Positions 1 through 10,360 of a stretch of DNA of 64,000 bases are shown here, in pieces. The position numbers were made by a program, and so were the translations under genes. Position 1 is the stretch's first letter, and each line of letters opens with the position of its first letter. The notes under the pieces are model-generated. The model ran no database searches and was not told where the DNA came from. It saw only the letters and a program-made list of their open reading frames with translations. This DNA comes from Pyronema omphalodes (Eukaryota > Ascomycota > Pezizomycetes > Pezizales > Pyronemataceae), in the NCBI GenBank assembly GCA_024516155.1, contig JAJJXM010000001.1, forward strand, positions 1,178,001 to 1,242,000, written 5' to 3'.

Positions 1-282
1 ACGAAGCTGTCCACGTCCAGTAGGGTCGTAGTCCTGAACCCAAGCAAGACCCTCAATTGCGAAGCGGTCTTTTCCTCCCTGCAAAGTCGTCTCGTGATGC
101 CATTTTCCAGATAGAGGGTTCCAAATCTCAATTGAGCCGTCGCGGCGTCCGATAGCTACACGGAGGGATTTCGGGGGAGAAAGCGCGCTGTTAGGAACCG
201 AGGGATGGGAGAATGCAATGCTGGTGATGCTGCTCGGAGGGTAGTCGACGAAGCGACATCTGTGTAGGGAAACGTGGGTCAT
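1..282 (-). CDS. UTP4: UTP4 (cirhin homologue), SSU-processome WD40 protein, 5' part only
   Basis: The minus-strand reading frame opens with ATG at 282 and stays open to the left edge, so only the first 94 codons are present. It starts MTHVSLHRCRFVDYPPSS and continues with LRVAIGRRDGSIEIWNP, then GGKDRFAIEGLAW. This is the characteristic N-terminal WD-repeat of Utp4/cirhin. Utp4 belongs to the t-UTP/UTPA subcomplex that binds nascent 35S pre-rRNA in the nucleolus and is needed for 18S rRNA processing. No intron is needed in the visible part. It is divergent to the zinc-protein gene at 805. Recognition rests on the HRCRFVDYPP and GSIEIWNP signatures; the remaining WD repeats and C-terminus are outside the window. 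Confidence 0.82.
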   Translation of the reverse strand, partial: MTHVSLHRCRFVDYPPSSITSIAFSHPSVPNSALSPPKSLRVAIGRRDGSIEIWNPLSGKWHHETTLQGGKDRFAIEGLAWVQDYDPTGRGQLR

Positions 283-804
283 TTCCGATGGTAAAAAAAA
301 ATGCTGATTATAGGAATGAGGGTGGTATTAGCACGGCGTTAAACACCGGCAAACTTTGTATGTGGTTCGTGTTTGGGGCGCAAAAATCGTGAAAATCGTC
401 AAGTCTGGCGCTGTATGGCAGACTGAAATTCGAAGGATTCGAACTTTTTGTCGATACTAAGACTAGCGCGATTTGGGAATCGCGGCTGAACTTTCGTAAA
501 AAGAGGGTAACAAAATTTATACTTTTTCCCGTGGGAAATTTTTCGCGCGATGAGCGAAATCTTGGCAGCAGCGGGCTCAGCGTTGCAGCGAAAGCACTCG
601 CGTTGAGGCTTGCCGAATTGAGCGCGCTGAAGCTTTGGCTTCCCGTGGGCGTGCTTCTAGACTACGCGTTGCATCACTCGCTCAACGCAATTCTACCGAA
701 TCCACCGAATATATCCCCATTCACCGCTCGCGAATTCGTTTATTAACCTACGGTTTCTTCGCTTCTTCGAGGTGTATCCGCTCTTTTACACAGAATTATA
801 CGCT
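283..804. promoter_or_regulatory. Divergent intergenic region between UTP4 and the zinc-protein gene
   Basis: This 522-bp gap separates two divergent start codons (282 minus, 805 plus), so it should hold both promoters. ORFs that cross it start at GTG codons and show no protein family signal. I see no clear TATA box or repeat. Confidence 0.5.
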
Positions 805-1260
805 ATGGCAAACCCATTTTGTCCCCTCATCAACGCCTCAGCAGCTCCGGCGGCAGCTCCCAAGCGGAAAAGAGACACCACGATGTCCTCCGAACCCGTA
901 CCCTCCTCCCTCGATGTCTCTGGCCGCACAATGAAGCGTACTCGCGCACGTCCAAACGAGGAGCAAGTTCAACAATACACTCTCGAGAAATTATTCTCCG
1001 CCGCAAAGATTAGCACACCTGCGCCTACAAAATCTAAAATGAGTAGCTTCATGTCATTATTTAGGCGCTCAGCTCCGGTGGAGATGCAGATTACGAAGGC
1101 CACCAAGTGCGAGGATTGTGACCGGTCGATGGAGTACCATGGGGAGCGAGAGGAAGAGGAGCTACATTGTGTTGCCTGTAAAAGGACGGTGTGTGATATG
1201 GGATGTTCGTCGAGTAATGGTATGGGGAGGGTTTGTTTAGAATGCGCAAGGCATCGGTAG
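805..1260 (+). CDS. Small basic protein with C-terminal 8-Cys double-zinc module, uncharacterised
   Basis: This is a 151-aa single-exon frame starting at ATG 805 (MANPFCPL). The upstream in-frame codons offer only a GTG, so this start is preferred. The N-terminal half is basic and disordered, with PKRKR and MKRTRARP clusters that could serve as nuclear localisation signals, followed by a short helix-like TLEKLFSAAK. The C-terminal 50 residues hold eight cysteines at about C102, C105, C122, C125, C130, C134, C144 and C147. The four outer pairs are spaced as CxxC, CxxC, CxxxC and CxxC. That pattern could bind two zinc ions in a RING-, B-box- or FYVE-like fold, but it matches none of these that I can name. 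The function is unknown. The composition and cysteine pattern argue that it is a real gene. Confidence 0.65.
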   Translation: MANPFCPLINASAAPAAAPKRKRDTTMSSEPVPSSLDVSGRTMKRTRARPNEEQVQQYTLEKLFSAAKISTPAPTKSKMSSFMSLFRRSAPVEMQITKATKCEDCDRSMEYHGEREEEELHCVACKRTVCDMGCSSSNGMGRVCLECARHR

Positions 1261-1530
1261 AAACTCGGCGTATTCGGTAATGAGGCTTTTGGTATTTTTA
1301 CGGCAACGGGGATTTTTTGGGCTATTTTTATTATTTATTGGGACGTATGGGAGTTTATGTCGTTTTCCTCTTGTTCTTATCTGCCGGACAGTATATTTTA
1401 TACCCGAAACACAAGTAGACTACACTGGCAGGAAATTAAGATATAATCCAACAATTAATCCCAATATAATTTGACGCCCGCAGAAAAGAATATTCTAGAT
1501 CGCCATTAAAACCAAATACATATAAAACTT

Positions 1531-2995
1531 TTATGGTTTCGGCACAATCGCAGCCAACTCCTCTTTGGGGATGGGCACCGGGCCACCAGGGGAATCTGCC
1601 TTTCTCGCAGTGAGAACCTCAACACCATCATCCGTTACCAAAAGAGTGTGCTCGAACTGGGCGCTCAACGTTCCGTCTCTGGTAGCGGAAGTCCAGTCAT
1701 CAGGCCAAGTCTTGTCTTGCCAATCACCAGCGTTGATCATAGGCTCGATAGTAAAGCACATTCCCTTCTTAGCCTGTCCAACAGCCTTGTTCTTTTTGTA
1801 GTGGGGGACGTTGGGAGGACAGTGGAAGAGCTGGTTAATACCGTGACCGCAGTAGTTTCGGACAACGCTACATCCGCGCGATTTCGCAAGTGGCTCGATA
1901 ACTGCGCCAGGGTCCCGGAAGAGCATGCCGGGCTTGACAAGAGCGATGGCTGCATTGAGACAGTCACGTGCCGTCTCGACAACTCGGATTGCCTCGTTCG
2001 AAACCTTTCCAACGTAGTAGGTCTCGTTCAAGTCGCCGTGGAAACCGTTGTGGTATAAGGTGACATCAATGTTGACAATATCACCCTCCTCGAGGGGTCG
2101 TGCATCGGGAATACCGTGACAAATGATCTCGTTAACGGAGGTACATACTGACTTAGGGAAATGGTTGTAGTTAAGGGGGGAAGGATAACTCTGCGATTGT
2201 TTAGCATTTCAACAGTGTCAGTATAGCAGGGTAATTACGTTGCGCTCAATGCAAGCTTTGTGCACAATCTCATCGATTTTGTCGGTAGTAACACCAGGTT
2301 TGACGGCAGCGGCGGCGATATCAAGAACCTCACGTGCCAAGCGACATACAGTTCTCATACCCTCTATTTCTGCCTCGTTCAGGATTTGGATTTTGCGCAT
2401 GCTGTTGCCAATGGCCCACTCGCTGCGAGGGATACCATCCTCGGAGTAGTCGGGGCGAGGTATGCTCTCGGGAACCTTGCGTCTGGCGCTCAGAGGGTAG
2501 TGAGGGCGAAGAGTTCCAGTGTATTGAAAGTTAGGGAAAGGATCGTGAGCTCCGGTTTCTGGATGTATTGTAATAGGCGTTGGTGAACCGAACGCGTCTT
2601 TGAGTGACTGAAGCAGGAGAGGTTTCTTACGAGAGGCGGACTTGTGAAGGGCTTTGTGCTCGCTCTGTGAAGGAAAACCAAACAAAGAGAGAAAAGTTAT
2701 TAGCCGTCTGCCTCTCGTAGCTTGTAGTGGGAGTTTTGAAATTCGCAGCAAAGGGGGTTTGAGCGGACAGTGCAACATGTTCAGGAGGAAGGAAGGTAAA
2801 ACATGTTCGCAGGGAAGATATTTCCGGTCGACTTACCCATGATCGTTTAAAACAGTCTTGCGAACAGAAGAACGAATTGGTTCTACCGAGCTTCAAGCAG
2901 GTGGGGCACTGTAAAGTTCCTGCTGCTTCTGCGCAAGCTACACCGATGCAAATCGTCTTGGTGAGAGGGTTGGTCGGTGCTTCGGTGGTTGCCAT
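1531..2995 (-). CDS. MAP1: Methionine aminopeptidase 1 (MetAP1)
   Basis: This 414-aa cytosolic, ribosome-associated metalloprotease removes initiator methionine from nascent chains. There are three exons: 2995..2837, 2664..2239 and 2190..1531, all joined in phase 0. Residues about 17-52 form the MetAP1-specific N-terminal C6H2 zinc finger (CIGVAC, CPTC, CSQDC, then HxxxH), and exon 1 ends inside it. The pita-bread catalytic domain follows, with metal ligands D237 and D248 (NIDVT, HGDLN), H311 (CGHGIN), E344 (FTIEP) and E375 (QFEHT). The length matches fungal MetAP1. The donor of intron 2 is GTAATT, slightly weak, but the join restores [17 protein letters not shown]. Type 1 is preferred over MetAP2 because of the zinc finger and the lack of the MetAP2 insert. 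Confidence 0.95.
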
Positions 2996-4446
2996 CTTGG
3001 TTGTTGGGGGTGTGAATGTGGGTCAAAGATCGTACAGTACTGGTGGGGGGTAACTATCATGCGGCTCTGTTGTACTGGCAGGACTGGGGTGAATATAGCG
3101 GAATGATAACAGCGAGAATTCTCACTTGTATCTTGAATTTATAATTTATGGCAATTGTGAGTTGTGAGCCTTATTCTGCGTGGGTAGCAGTCCGAATGCA
3201 TTTTTCTCAGTTTTGACTCATAAATATATGCACCGCTTTACGCATGTCATGGTGCTTTGGACGTTGAATCCCAATCATTGATTCTGTGTAACTTGTATTC
3301 ATTGTGTAGCATGTCAGCCTGGTGGAAGAGTTTTCGGTATGTACCGCTTTAAATCTCCATATCCGTTCAAATATCACATCTAATTATGATTAAAAACGAT
3401 TTGTATTCACGATTACACTTAAATTCGATTACCAAGTTTTGTTTACATCCGACGCCGGCGGTTATGTAAATAATAATTTCCGACTGTCGTGCCAAAGGTA
3501 TAAAATGAAGAATTTACATATCATGTTTTCATGCGAATTCTTCCTAGTTATAATCTTTGTGCTAAAACGAAGTTGCCCCAGTTGTGGGGCTTATGATCAA
3601 CCTCGAGATTGAGACCTACTATGATTGAAGAACGTTAGAGATCTACTCCAACGTCTGAGCGCAGAGCATCTACGGCTAAGGCAGTACTTTATTATGAACC
3701 GTATGAATATGTATGTACATCCCCTTGAAACTAGGAAGATTATAGATAGCCAAAAATTAAATTAGAGCCACCGTTCCCGAATTCCGGAGACGCACACTGT
3801 ATCATTCGATATGACTTCAGGTTTAGCTCGGCCGCACTTTTTTCCGTGTTGATACACCATAACATGAGATGGTTTTCCAGAAAATCTAACGATCATCAGG
3901 AGATCCGGATGTGCTCTATCCAGCCGCCAGCTTTGGCAGGATGGGTTCCGAATGCATACTGCCTGCCTTATCACATCCGCAAGAGTCGTTGAGTAGAACC
4001 AGCCCCATTAAGTCGTAAATATAGAAGTCACCGCCATATTACAGCTGGAGCAAATAAGAGAGCCTTCTACTGCAGCTGAATATTGTGCGTCTTGATATCA
4101 CCGACGAGGCTATACACTCAGATCAAATATGATACAGCCGATTAGCCAAGCCCGCAGTAACCAAAGCAGTCAGTTCCAATGACAACAGTGAGTAGAGAAT
4201 TATTAGTTGATGAAAACGCAGAAAAACAACAGCAGTAAACTCCCTTCGCAGTGGCTATGTCGAAAATATTGACGACAGCATTGAACAACCGGTAAGTAGT
4301 GATACATAATGTACAGATAAATGTGCAGCGCACAAAAAATAGATGCTCCGGCACCCCCAAACACCAAAATGCTCCTCCACACCCCTCTATCCCGAACTCC
4401 GTCCGTCTTAAACACAATTTTATACGTCTCTTTATCCCATTCCCTT
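2996..4446. other. 1.45-kb non-coding interval
   Basis: This AT-rich stretch lies between MAP1 (start 2995) and the end of PAM16 (4447). Short ORFs at 3762-3974 and 4142-4417 have no family signal and unlike composition. I found no RNA gene. A short GC hairpin (GCCCC...GGGGC) lies near 3575-3590 but nothing around it suggests a function. Confidence 0.4.
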
Positions 4447-4932
4447 TTATGCTTCTGCTGCCTTTGCTTCTGCTGCTGGTGCTCCTCCAGACTTCCTCAA
4501 TTCCGCATCTAGTCTTTCTTTTGCCCGGTGGATCTTTGATTGCAGGTAGAAACTTCCTCCCTTCTTTGGGTCGTTTCTCTCGAATAACAGCTTATAGCGC
4601 TCAGCAATAGCCTCCGCTGTTGAATCAGGCTTGACGTTCATGATCTTCTGTGCCTCGTCGATAGTAAGACCGCTCCGGGAGTTTATCGTTGCGCCACCGG
4701 AAACTGTGCCTGCCTGTGCTGCCTTTGCGTATTTGGCGGAAGCCTGTGCCTGTCTGTAGGCTTCGACGAAAGCGCGACCAACGACTCTGCTACCGACTAA
4801 GACAATCTGTGCAACTATTCTGTGGGCCTGTACGGGTCGTTAGTTGCTGTCTGTAGCGACGGGTATCTCGTGATCGCCGCGGGGAAGTCCACCGGAAGGC
4901 CGGAACCGAATAGATAGTATTCTACGCACCAT
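4447..4932 (-). CDS. PAM16: PAM16/TIM16, mitochondrial import motor J-like subunit
   Basis: Pam16 is a matrix-side inner-membrane protein. It pairs with the J-protein Pam18 and restrains its stimulation of mtHsp70 in the presequence translocase motor. The 127-aa product begins MAHRIVAQIVLVGSRVVGRAF, a hydrophobic anchor-like segment, followed by the degenerate J domain (LTIDEAQKIMNV ... ERYKLLFERNDPKKGGSFYLQSK). No HPD motif is present, as expected for Pam16. Exon 2 is 4827..4447. The initiator ATG at 4932..4930 is the only coding triplet of exon 1. A 102-nt intron (GTGCGT...ACAG, with CTAAC 14 nt before the acceptor) follows immediately. The C-terminus is a short Ala/Glu-rich tail. The gene is divergent to the arrestin gene. 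Confidence 0.92.
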
Positions 4933-5368
4933 TGTGGTTGTGTTTTTTGTTCGTCGGGGGAGTTCAAACGGTGTTGCAGGAAAGTGGGGAGGATCTCGAC
5001 AATTGTTGGTAACGGTTGTAGGTTGTAGATCGTGGGCGTTAGTCCGGTACGGCAGAGCTCGGTGCGGTCTTCCAGGCTCCAACCAAAATTTACACTGACG
5101 TGCCGAGCCAACAGCAGCCGTACCCCGCCAACCCTAACCTCAGACAGCTGACAGAGCCGCATAGAAAGGTGCATAGCAGGGTCGGTATCTCCATGCTAAG
5201 CATTGCTTCGCTCGTAAGTCCGACCGTCTCTTTAGGAGGTCCAAGGGCGCGGTAAAATCACTCCCATTCATTTGATTTCTCAAATCCGCCTGAGAGCGCG
5301 ATCACAAAAACATCTTCAACTATTCGAAAACAATCCTCGAGCTTACAAACAACCGCACGATTGCACAA
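4933..5368. promoter_or_regulatory. Divergent promoter region of PAM16 and the arrestin gene
   Basis: This 436-bp gap lies between two divergent start codons. ORFs seen here are short and are not conserved-looking. No repeat or recognisable operator was seen. Confidence 0.45.
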
Positions 5369-7153
5369 ATGTCGGTACGAATAGAGCTCGACAACACCCA
5401 CCAGGGTGTCTACACCTGTCTCGATTATGTTTCTGGAAATGTCATTCTGAACCTGCCCAGCGAAGATACCAGTATGTTTGGCTGCAGCGTTGTCCTGGAG
5501 AATGAAGCTTCTGACCTTTTATAGTCTCGTCTATCACCGTAAAGATGGAGGGGATATCCCGGACCCGCCTCGAACCCCCGCGCCTAGAGGGTACTGTCGC
5601 AGAGGCGCCTCGGGAAAAGCGCCGTGCTGAAGTTGAGATCCACAAAGTATGACTAGCTCTAAACTCGAGGCGCTCTTATTCTAACCTTGCCATTGAAAGC
5701 TTCTTTATGTCGTAGATACCGTTTTTCCATCCAATGATATTCGAGATACCACATCGAAAGCCGGCTTTACCCTAAGAGCAGGTCAACATGTGTACCCCTT
5801 TAGGATTCGAATTCCTATCAATTCCTCGTGTACGAAAGGTGCAGCTTCCGGTGCGATTGCTGGTGGTCTTCTACAAAAAGTCAGCTTCGATATCAATAAA
5901 GTGACCGTCGACTATGCCCGAGATGCGAGCCGTCATGTCAAAGGAACACTGCCACCAAGTCTGAGTGGAATTACAGATGATGTGGCATGGATAAAATATT
6001 TCCTGAAGGTTACAGTCAATAGGCCTCAGTTCTATAAGACCAATATGCGCCAAGTAAGCCGTTCACATATCGAAATATTGATTTTACTGACATGGAATAC
6101 AGCATGAGCCATTCGTTTTCCTTCCCATCGAGCCCCCGAGACCTCCTCCATCTAATGCAGAAGCCTTCGCCCGCCGAAAGCACGAGTTTATTACTGTACC
6201 TCCTACTCCCAAATCCAAGGGTCTTTTCTCGGTTTTTGGCAGCAAAAATACGCCGCCTCCCCAACCTGTGATACCCTGCCGATTTTCTGTTGAAGCACGT
6301 TTACCGTCACCCCCAATTCTGGTTCCTAACGAACCTCTACCTTTAAGAATCCTTATTACAAAGCTTGACCCTTTCAAGGATGCCCTTGTTATGCGAATGA
6401 TTCAAATTACACTTCTATCCAACACATTTATTAGCGCACACGAGCTTTACAAAGACGAGCTTAGTACGCATCTTCTCCTCAGTATTGCCGATATGCGTGT
6501 ACCATTTGTGGATGTGGATGCACCTGTGAATGTCCCAATCGAAATGAATCCCCATATGTGGAGGGATAGAGCTGTACCGGATCACGTTGCTCCTACCTTT
6601 GTCACTTGTAATATCAAACGCTCTTACCAGCTCAAGATTGAAGTTGGTCTCTGTCGTGCTGATGAGGAACACTTCGATGTATGTCAAACCTAATACCTTC
6701 AGTTTTTTCACCAAATACTAACAGTCATAGGTAATATCACTCATCCACAATGTTGAAGTTTACTCCGGCATTAAACCTCCCAAGCAGCTGGCTATGTCGG
6801 CGATTCAGCCACCACCAATGCCACCACGCCCTGGAAACAATGAAAAGGCAAAGAGCAGCCTTGCAATTCCTGGGCTGCCTCCCTTCGGACATAAAATTGA
6901 GCGCAAAGCATCTTCTACAGATACCAAAGCGTCTTCAGGCTCAGCACCACCTCCGCTACCACAGCGACCACACTCAAGCCATAATACTCCGACTGCACAG
7001 TCTGACAGCGGCTACAGCGATTACCAGGGAGACGCACCTCCACCAACCTACGAAGATGCCATGGCGGACAGCATCGCACCAGTTGACGGGCCAAGGAGAA
7101 GATACCAGCAAGGTGCAACGTATTATCATGATGTACCTGATGACTTGCGGTAG
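5369..7153 (+). CDS. Arrestin-related trafficking adaptor (alpha-arrestin) with PPxY motif
   Basis: This 525-aa alpha-arrestin has five exons: 5369..5471, 5525..5646, 5700..6053, 6103..6678 and 6731..7153. Arrestin_N spans about residues 1-190 (start MSVRIELDN; the core GFTLRAGQHVYPFRIRIP lies in exon 3). Arrestin_C spans about 250-400 and ends with VISLIHNVEVYSG. The tail is Pro/Ser-rich, with PPPLPQRP and one PPTY motif at residues 489-492, the docking site for Rsp5/Nedd4-type ubiquitin ligases. Such proteins recruit the ligase to plasma-membrane transporters for endocytosis. The acceptor of exon 3 was chosen at 5699/5700 because it gives HKLLYVVDTVFPSND in frame; a later AG breaks the frame. 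Which fungal ART paralogue it represents is not resolved, and it does not look like PalF. Confidence 0.87.
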
Positions 7154-7796
7154 CCATGGCGTATTTCGTATTTCGTATTTCGTATTTCGTATATGGTAGT
7201 TTTAGTTTTATATTTAATTTCTTTGAGATACCAGATCAGGCGTTGAGGAATACGGGGATTGGAGGTATATAACTTGCAGGTTTAGGTTAGGGCCAGTTAA
7301 GCATAGAGGCTTATTATATGCATACAAAATAGCCCGTAGTGGCAGGCAATTTAATACCCAGATGTTTTGTTCTTATATTTTGAGATTGATATAGCCAGTG
7401 ATCTGTGGTGAAGATGATAAACGCTGAGAATTAAACTCTTATCGATTGGCTACTAACCCAAGGCGGGGAAGCTTGGGATCAGCACCGGATAAAGTTAGAC
7501 ATATACCCATTGGGCAAGTTCAATCAACTACGTCATATGTCCAGCGAGGTACCCGGGGGAGCTCCCAACGCCCACCATAACTGTGCCTTGGAGAAGTAGA
7601 GCTACAAGGATTATGGTGCCTCATTGTTACGCCGGAACAAACCATTCTTGGGTTGCCCTGCCGTTAAGAATCGGCTGTTTCGGCTTTGATTAAGCTGCGG
7701 ATGGACATAGGGCTGTAGTATTTCTAAACACCCATTTCCTATTTGAAGCATCTTACGCTCGTCTGACCTCTTATCATTTGAAAGACCCCGCTCTTC
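7154..7796. other. Intergenic interval between arrestin and AIF-like genes
   Basis: This 643-bp interval lies between two plus-strand genes. It starts with a heptanucleotide tandem repeat (separate entry) and then AT-rich sequence that should contain the arrestin 3' end and the next promoter. No RNA gene or ORF was supported. Confidence 0.4.
7161..7194. repeat. Heptanucleotide microsatellite (TATTTCG)n
   Basis: About four and a half copies of a 7-nt unit begin eight bases after the arrestin stop codon. This is in the 3' UTR, where a 7-nt unit does not disturb coding. Confidence 0.85.
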
Positions 7797-9817
7797 ATGC
7801 GTCTTGTTGTTCACACCATCACCAGCGCTTCCCGTAACTTCTCCCTTAAGCTCCACTCCACTTCTATCACCCGCAGCCTATCGAAACGCCATTTCGCAAT
7901 GCCCGCTACCGTCCAGCAAAAAGAATTCAAGCTCAAGGCCGCCAATTTCCCTCAAAAGAATGGCGACAAAGTAGAAGCTGAAATTGAGGGTCTCATCGGT
8001 GCAAAGGGAGAGCCCGCCAAGGTTCTGTTGCTAAAGGCCAATGGAGAAATGAGAGCGCTTGGCCCAAGGTGTACTCGTAAGTTAATTTCCAATTGATTGG
8101 AAGTTATCAATAATAACCAGATTCCTAGACTATGGTGCCCCCTTGGTTAAGGGTGTTGTTTCTGATGACGGAAGAATCACTTGCCCTTGGTATGTAATCT
8201 ACATCGCTGGTTTCCCGGACCCTGGGTGTAACGACTCTAACATATAATAGGCACGGAGCTTGCTTTGACACAACCGATGGTCACGTCGAGAACGCTCCCG
8301 CTTTAGACCACCTTAACGCTTTCCATATCGAACAGCGTGATGGAGATTGGTACATCAAAGGTGACGAAGACTCCTTGAAGGATGCCAAACGAGCTCCTAA
8401 CATCACCTGCTCTCCTCGATCGAATGAGAGAATCATTGTCGTGGGAGGAGGATCAGGATGCCTTGGTGCCGTGGAGGGACTCAGGGAGAAGGGATATACT
8501 GGACAGATTACCGTGCTATCAAAGGAGCCTTACTTGCCGATTGACAGAACTAAGCTCTCCAAGGCATTGATCCCAGATAAGGAGAAGATTATGTGGAGAG
8601 ACGCGGATTTCTTCAAGAACGCTGGTGTTGATGTGAAGACCGGTACTGAGGTTGAGTCTGTTGATTTTGCTGGACATAAGCTCAAGACCAAGGATGGACA
8701 GGAGTACACCTATGATAAGGTTATCTTCGCTACTGTGAGTTCCTCTTCTTCTGAATAACTATGCAAGAGAATAGTAGCTGACGAAAAATACAGGGAGGAA
8801 CCCCCAAAAGACTCCCCATGGACGGTTTCAAGAAACTCAACAACATCTTCGTCCTCCGCGACCTAAACGACGTTCAACAAATCCTGAAGGCCGCCGGCGA
8901 CAACGGCAAAAAGGTCGCAATCATCGGTTCTAGTTTCATCGGTATGGAAGTCGGCAAATGTCTCGCAGGAAAGAACAACAACGTCACCATCATTGGCATG
9001 GAGTCTGCACCTCTTGAGCGAGTGATGGGCAAAGAAGTCGGCGCCATCTTCCGCCGCCAGCTCGAGAAGTCCGGTGTCAAATTTTACATGGACGCCGAGG
9101 TCGAAGACGCAAAGCCTTCATCCTCCGACCCCTCTGCTGTGGGCTCAGTAGCTCTTAAAGATGGTACCAACATCGAGTGCGACTTTGTGATCCTCGGTGT
9201 TGGTGTTGCTCCTGCTACTGAGTACTTCAAGAACAGTGGAATTAAGCTAGAGGAAGATGGATCCGTTAAAGTCGACGATCATTGGAGAATCGAGGGTGTT
9301 CAGGATGCTTATGCAGTTGGAGATATCGCGACTTATCCCAATGGAGAAAGCATGGTCCGCATTGGTATGTATATTTCTCCTTCCCAAATCAAATCTAATA
9401 ATCCACTATTTCTATTTCTTTGTTTACTAACATCTAAAATCTTCAGAACATTGGAACGTAGCACAAAACGCCGGACGTCAAGCCGGGCGTCACATCGCCA
9501 ACAAACGCAAGCCGATTCCCTTCACCCCCATCTTCTGGTCCGCTCTCGGAGCGCAATTGAGATACTGCGGTAACAGCTCTGGAAAGGATAAACACGACGA
9601 TGTTACAATCCTCGGAGAACCAGAGAAAGATAAATGGGTTGCATACTACACCCAGGGAGAAAGAGTTGTTGCGGTTGCTAGTCAAGGATTTGATCCCGTG
9701 GTTGTGCAGTGTGCGGAATTGATGAGAAGGAGTAAGATGTTGTCAAAGAGTGAGATCAAGTCCGGAAAATCTCCGCTGGATGTTTACCCCCCTGCAGAGA
9801 TCAGAGTCGAGGCTTAG
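7797..9817 (+). CDS. AIFM3-like oxidoreductase: Rieske [2Fe-2S] domain fused to pyridine nucleotide-disulphide reductase
   Basis: The 588-aa product has five exons: 7797..8076, 8129..8189, 8251..8734, 8794..9364 and 9447..9817. The Rieske ligands are C92/H94 (PRCTH) and C112/H115 (CPWH). They are split by introns on both sides of the tiny 61-nt second exon. The FAD-binding GxGxxG (VVGGGSGCLG) follows near residue 160, then a second NAD-binding motif (VAIIGSSFIGMEVG) and the DAYAVGD flavin signature. A reductase C-terminal domain closes the protein. This is the architecture of AIFM3/Nfrl-type proteins, likely an NAD(P)H-dependent flavoenzyme feeding a Rieske centre. The first 34 residues are rich in R/S and hydrophobic residues and look like a mitochondrial presequence. 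A second in-frame ATG at 7899 (MPATVQ) would give a leaderless form. The in vivo substrate is unknown. Confidence 0.9.
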
Positions 9818-10360
9818 AATGTCTGTCGGATTATTTGAGGCTCAGTATGGATACCATGGATACCGTATTGTTATTAGCGTGATAATTGATGATTCTTATG
9901 ATTCTTTTATGAAACTCGGCTCGCAGTTCGATGTGAAATGCACTGCGACAATCATCTATCTTATTCTAAACCATGTCTGTGATACCATCAATGTCACTGG
10001 GTTTTTGATTTTCATTTTAATCATACTACAATCAAGGCCTTTAAAGCCTAGGCAGACCTAGATGTCACCGGGATGTCTTCCACTATTCACAATTCGATAT
10101 GCAATGCACTGTGACCACCAGTTCTTTGATATGACGACTCCTCATTTTAAAATTAAAGCTATCTCATACAATCATGATAATGGTATAGTGTATAGTGAAT
10201 GTAAAGAACCTAGAATTACTATTTCCATGACATTCGATCATGTCATTACTGCTAGCCGGAAAAATACAGAAAACCAGAACAGGAAGGATATTCTTTGTGA
10301 TGTAAAATAGAAATCACTACAAAAAATCTTTGGGAGGCAAAAAAACAAATCCAAGGATCT
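9818..10360. other. Convergent intergenic region, AIF-like gene and BLM10
   Basis: This 543-bp AT-rich gap lies between two convergent genes and must hold both 3' ends. The ORF at 10062-10310 has no family signal. Confidence 0.4.

Noticed and set aside
3575..3590. GC hairpin that might mark a small RNA
   Set aside because: Stem of five base pairs only, with no box elements or promoter nearby.
10062..10310. 82-codon frame between the AIF-like gene and BLM10
   Set aside because: No family signal and no conserved composition; lies in a convergent 3' region.
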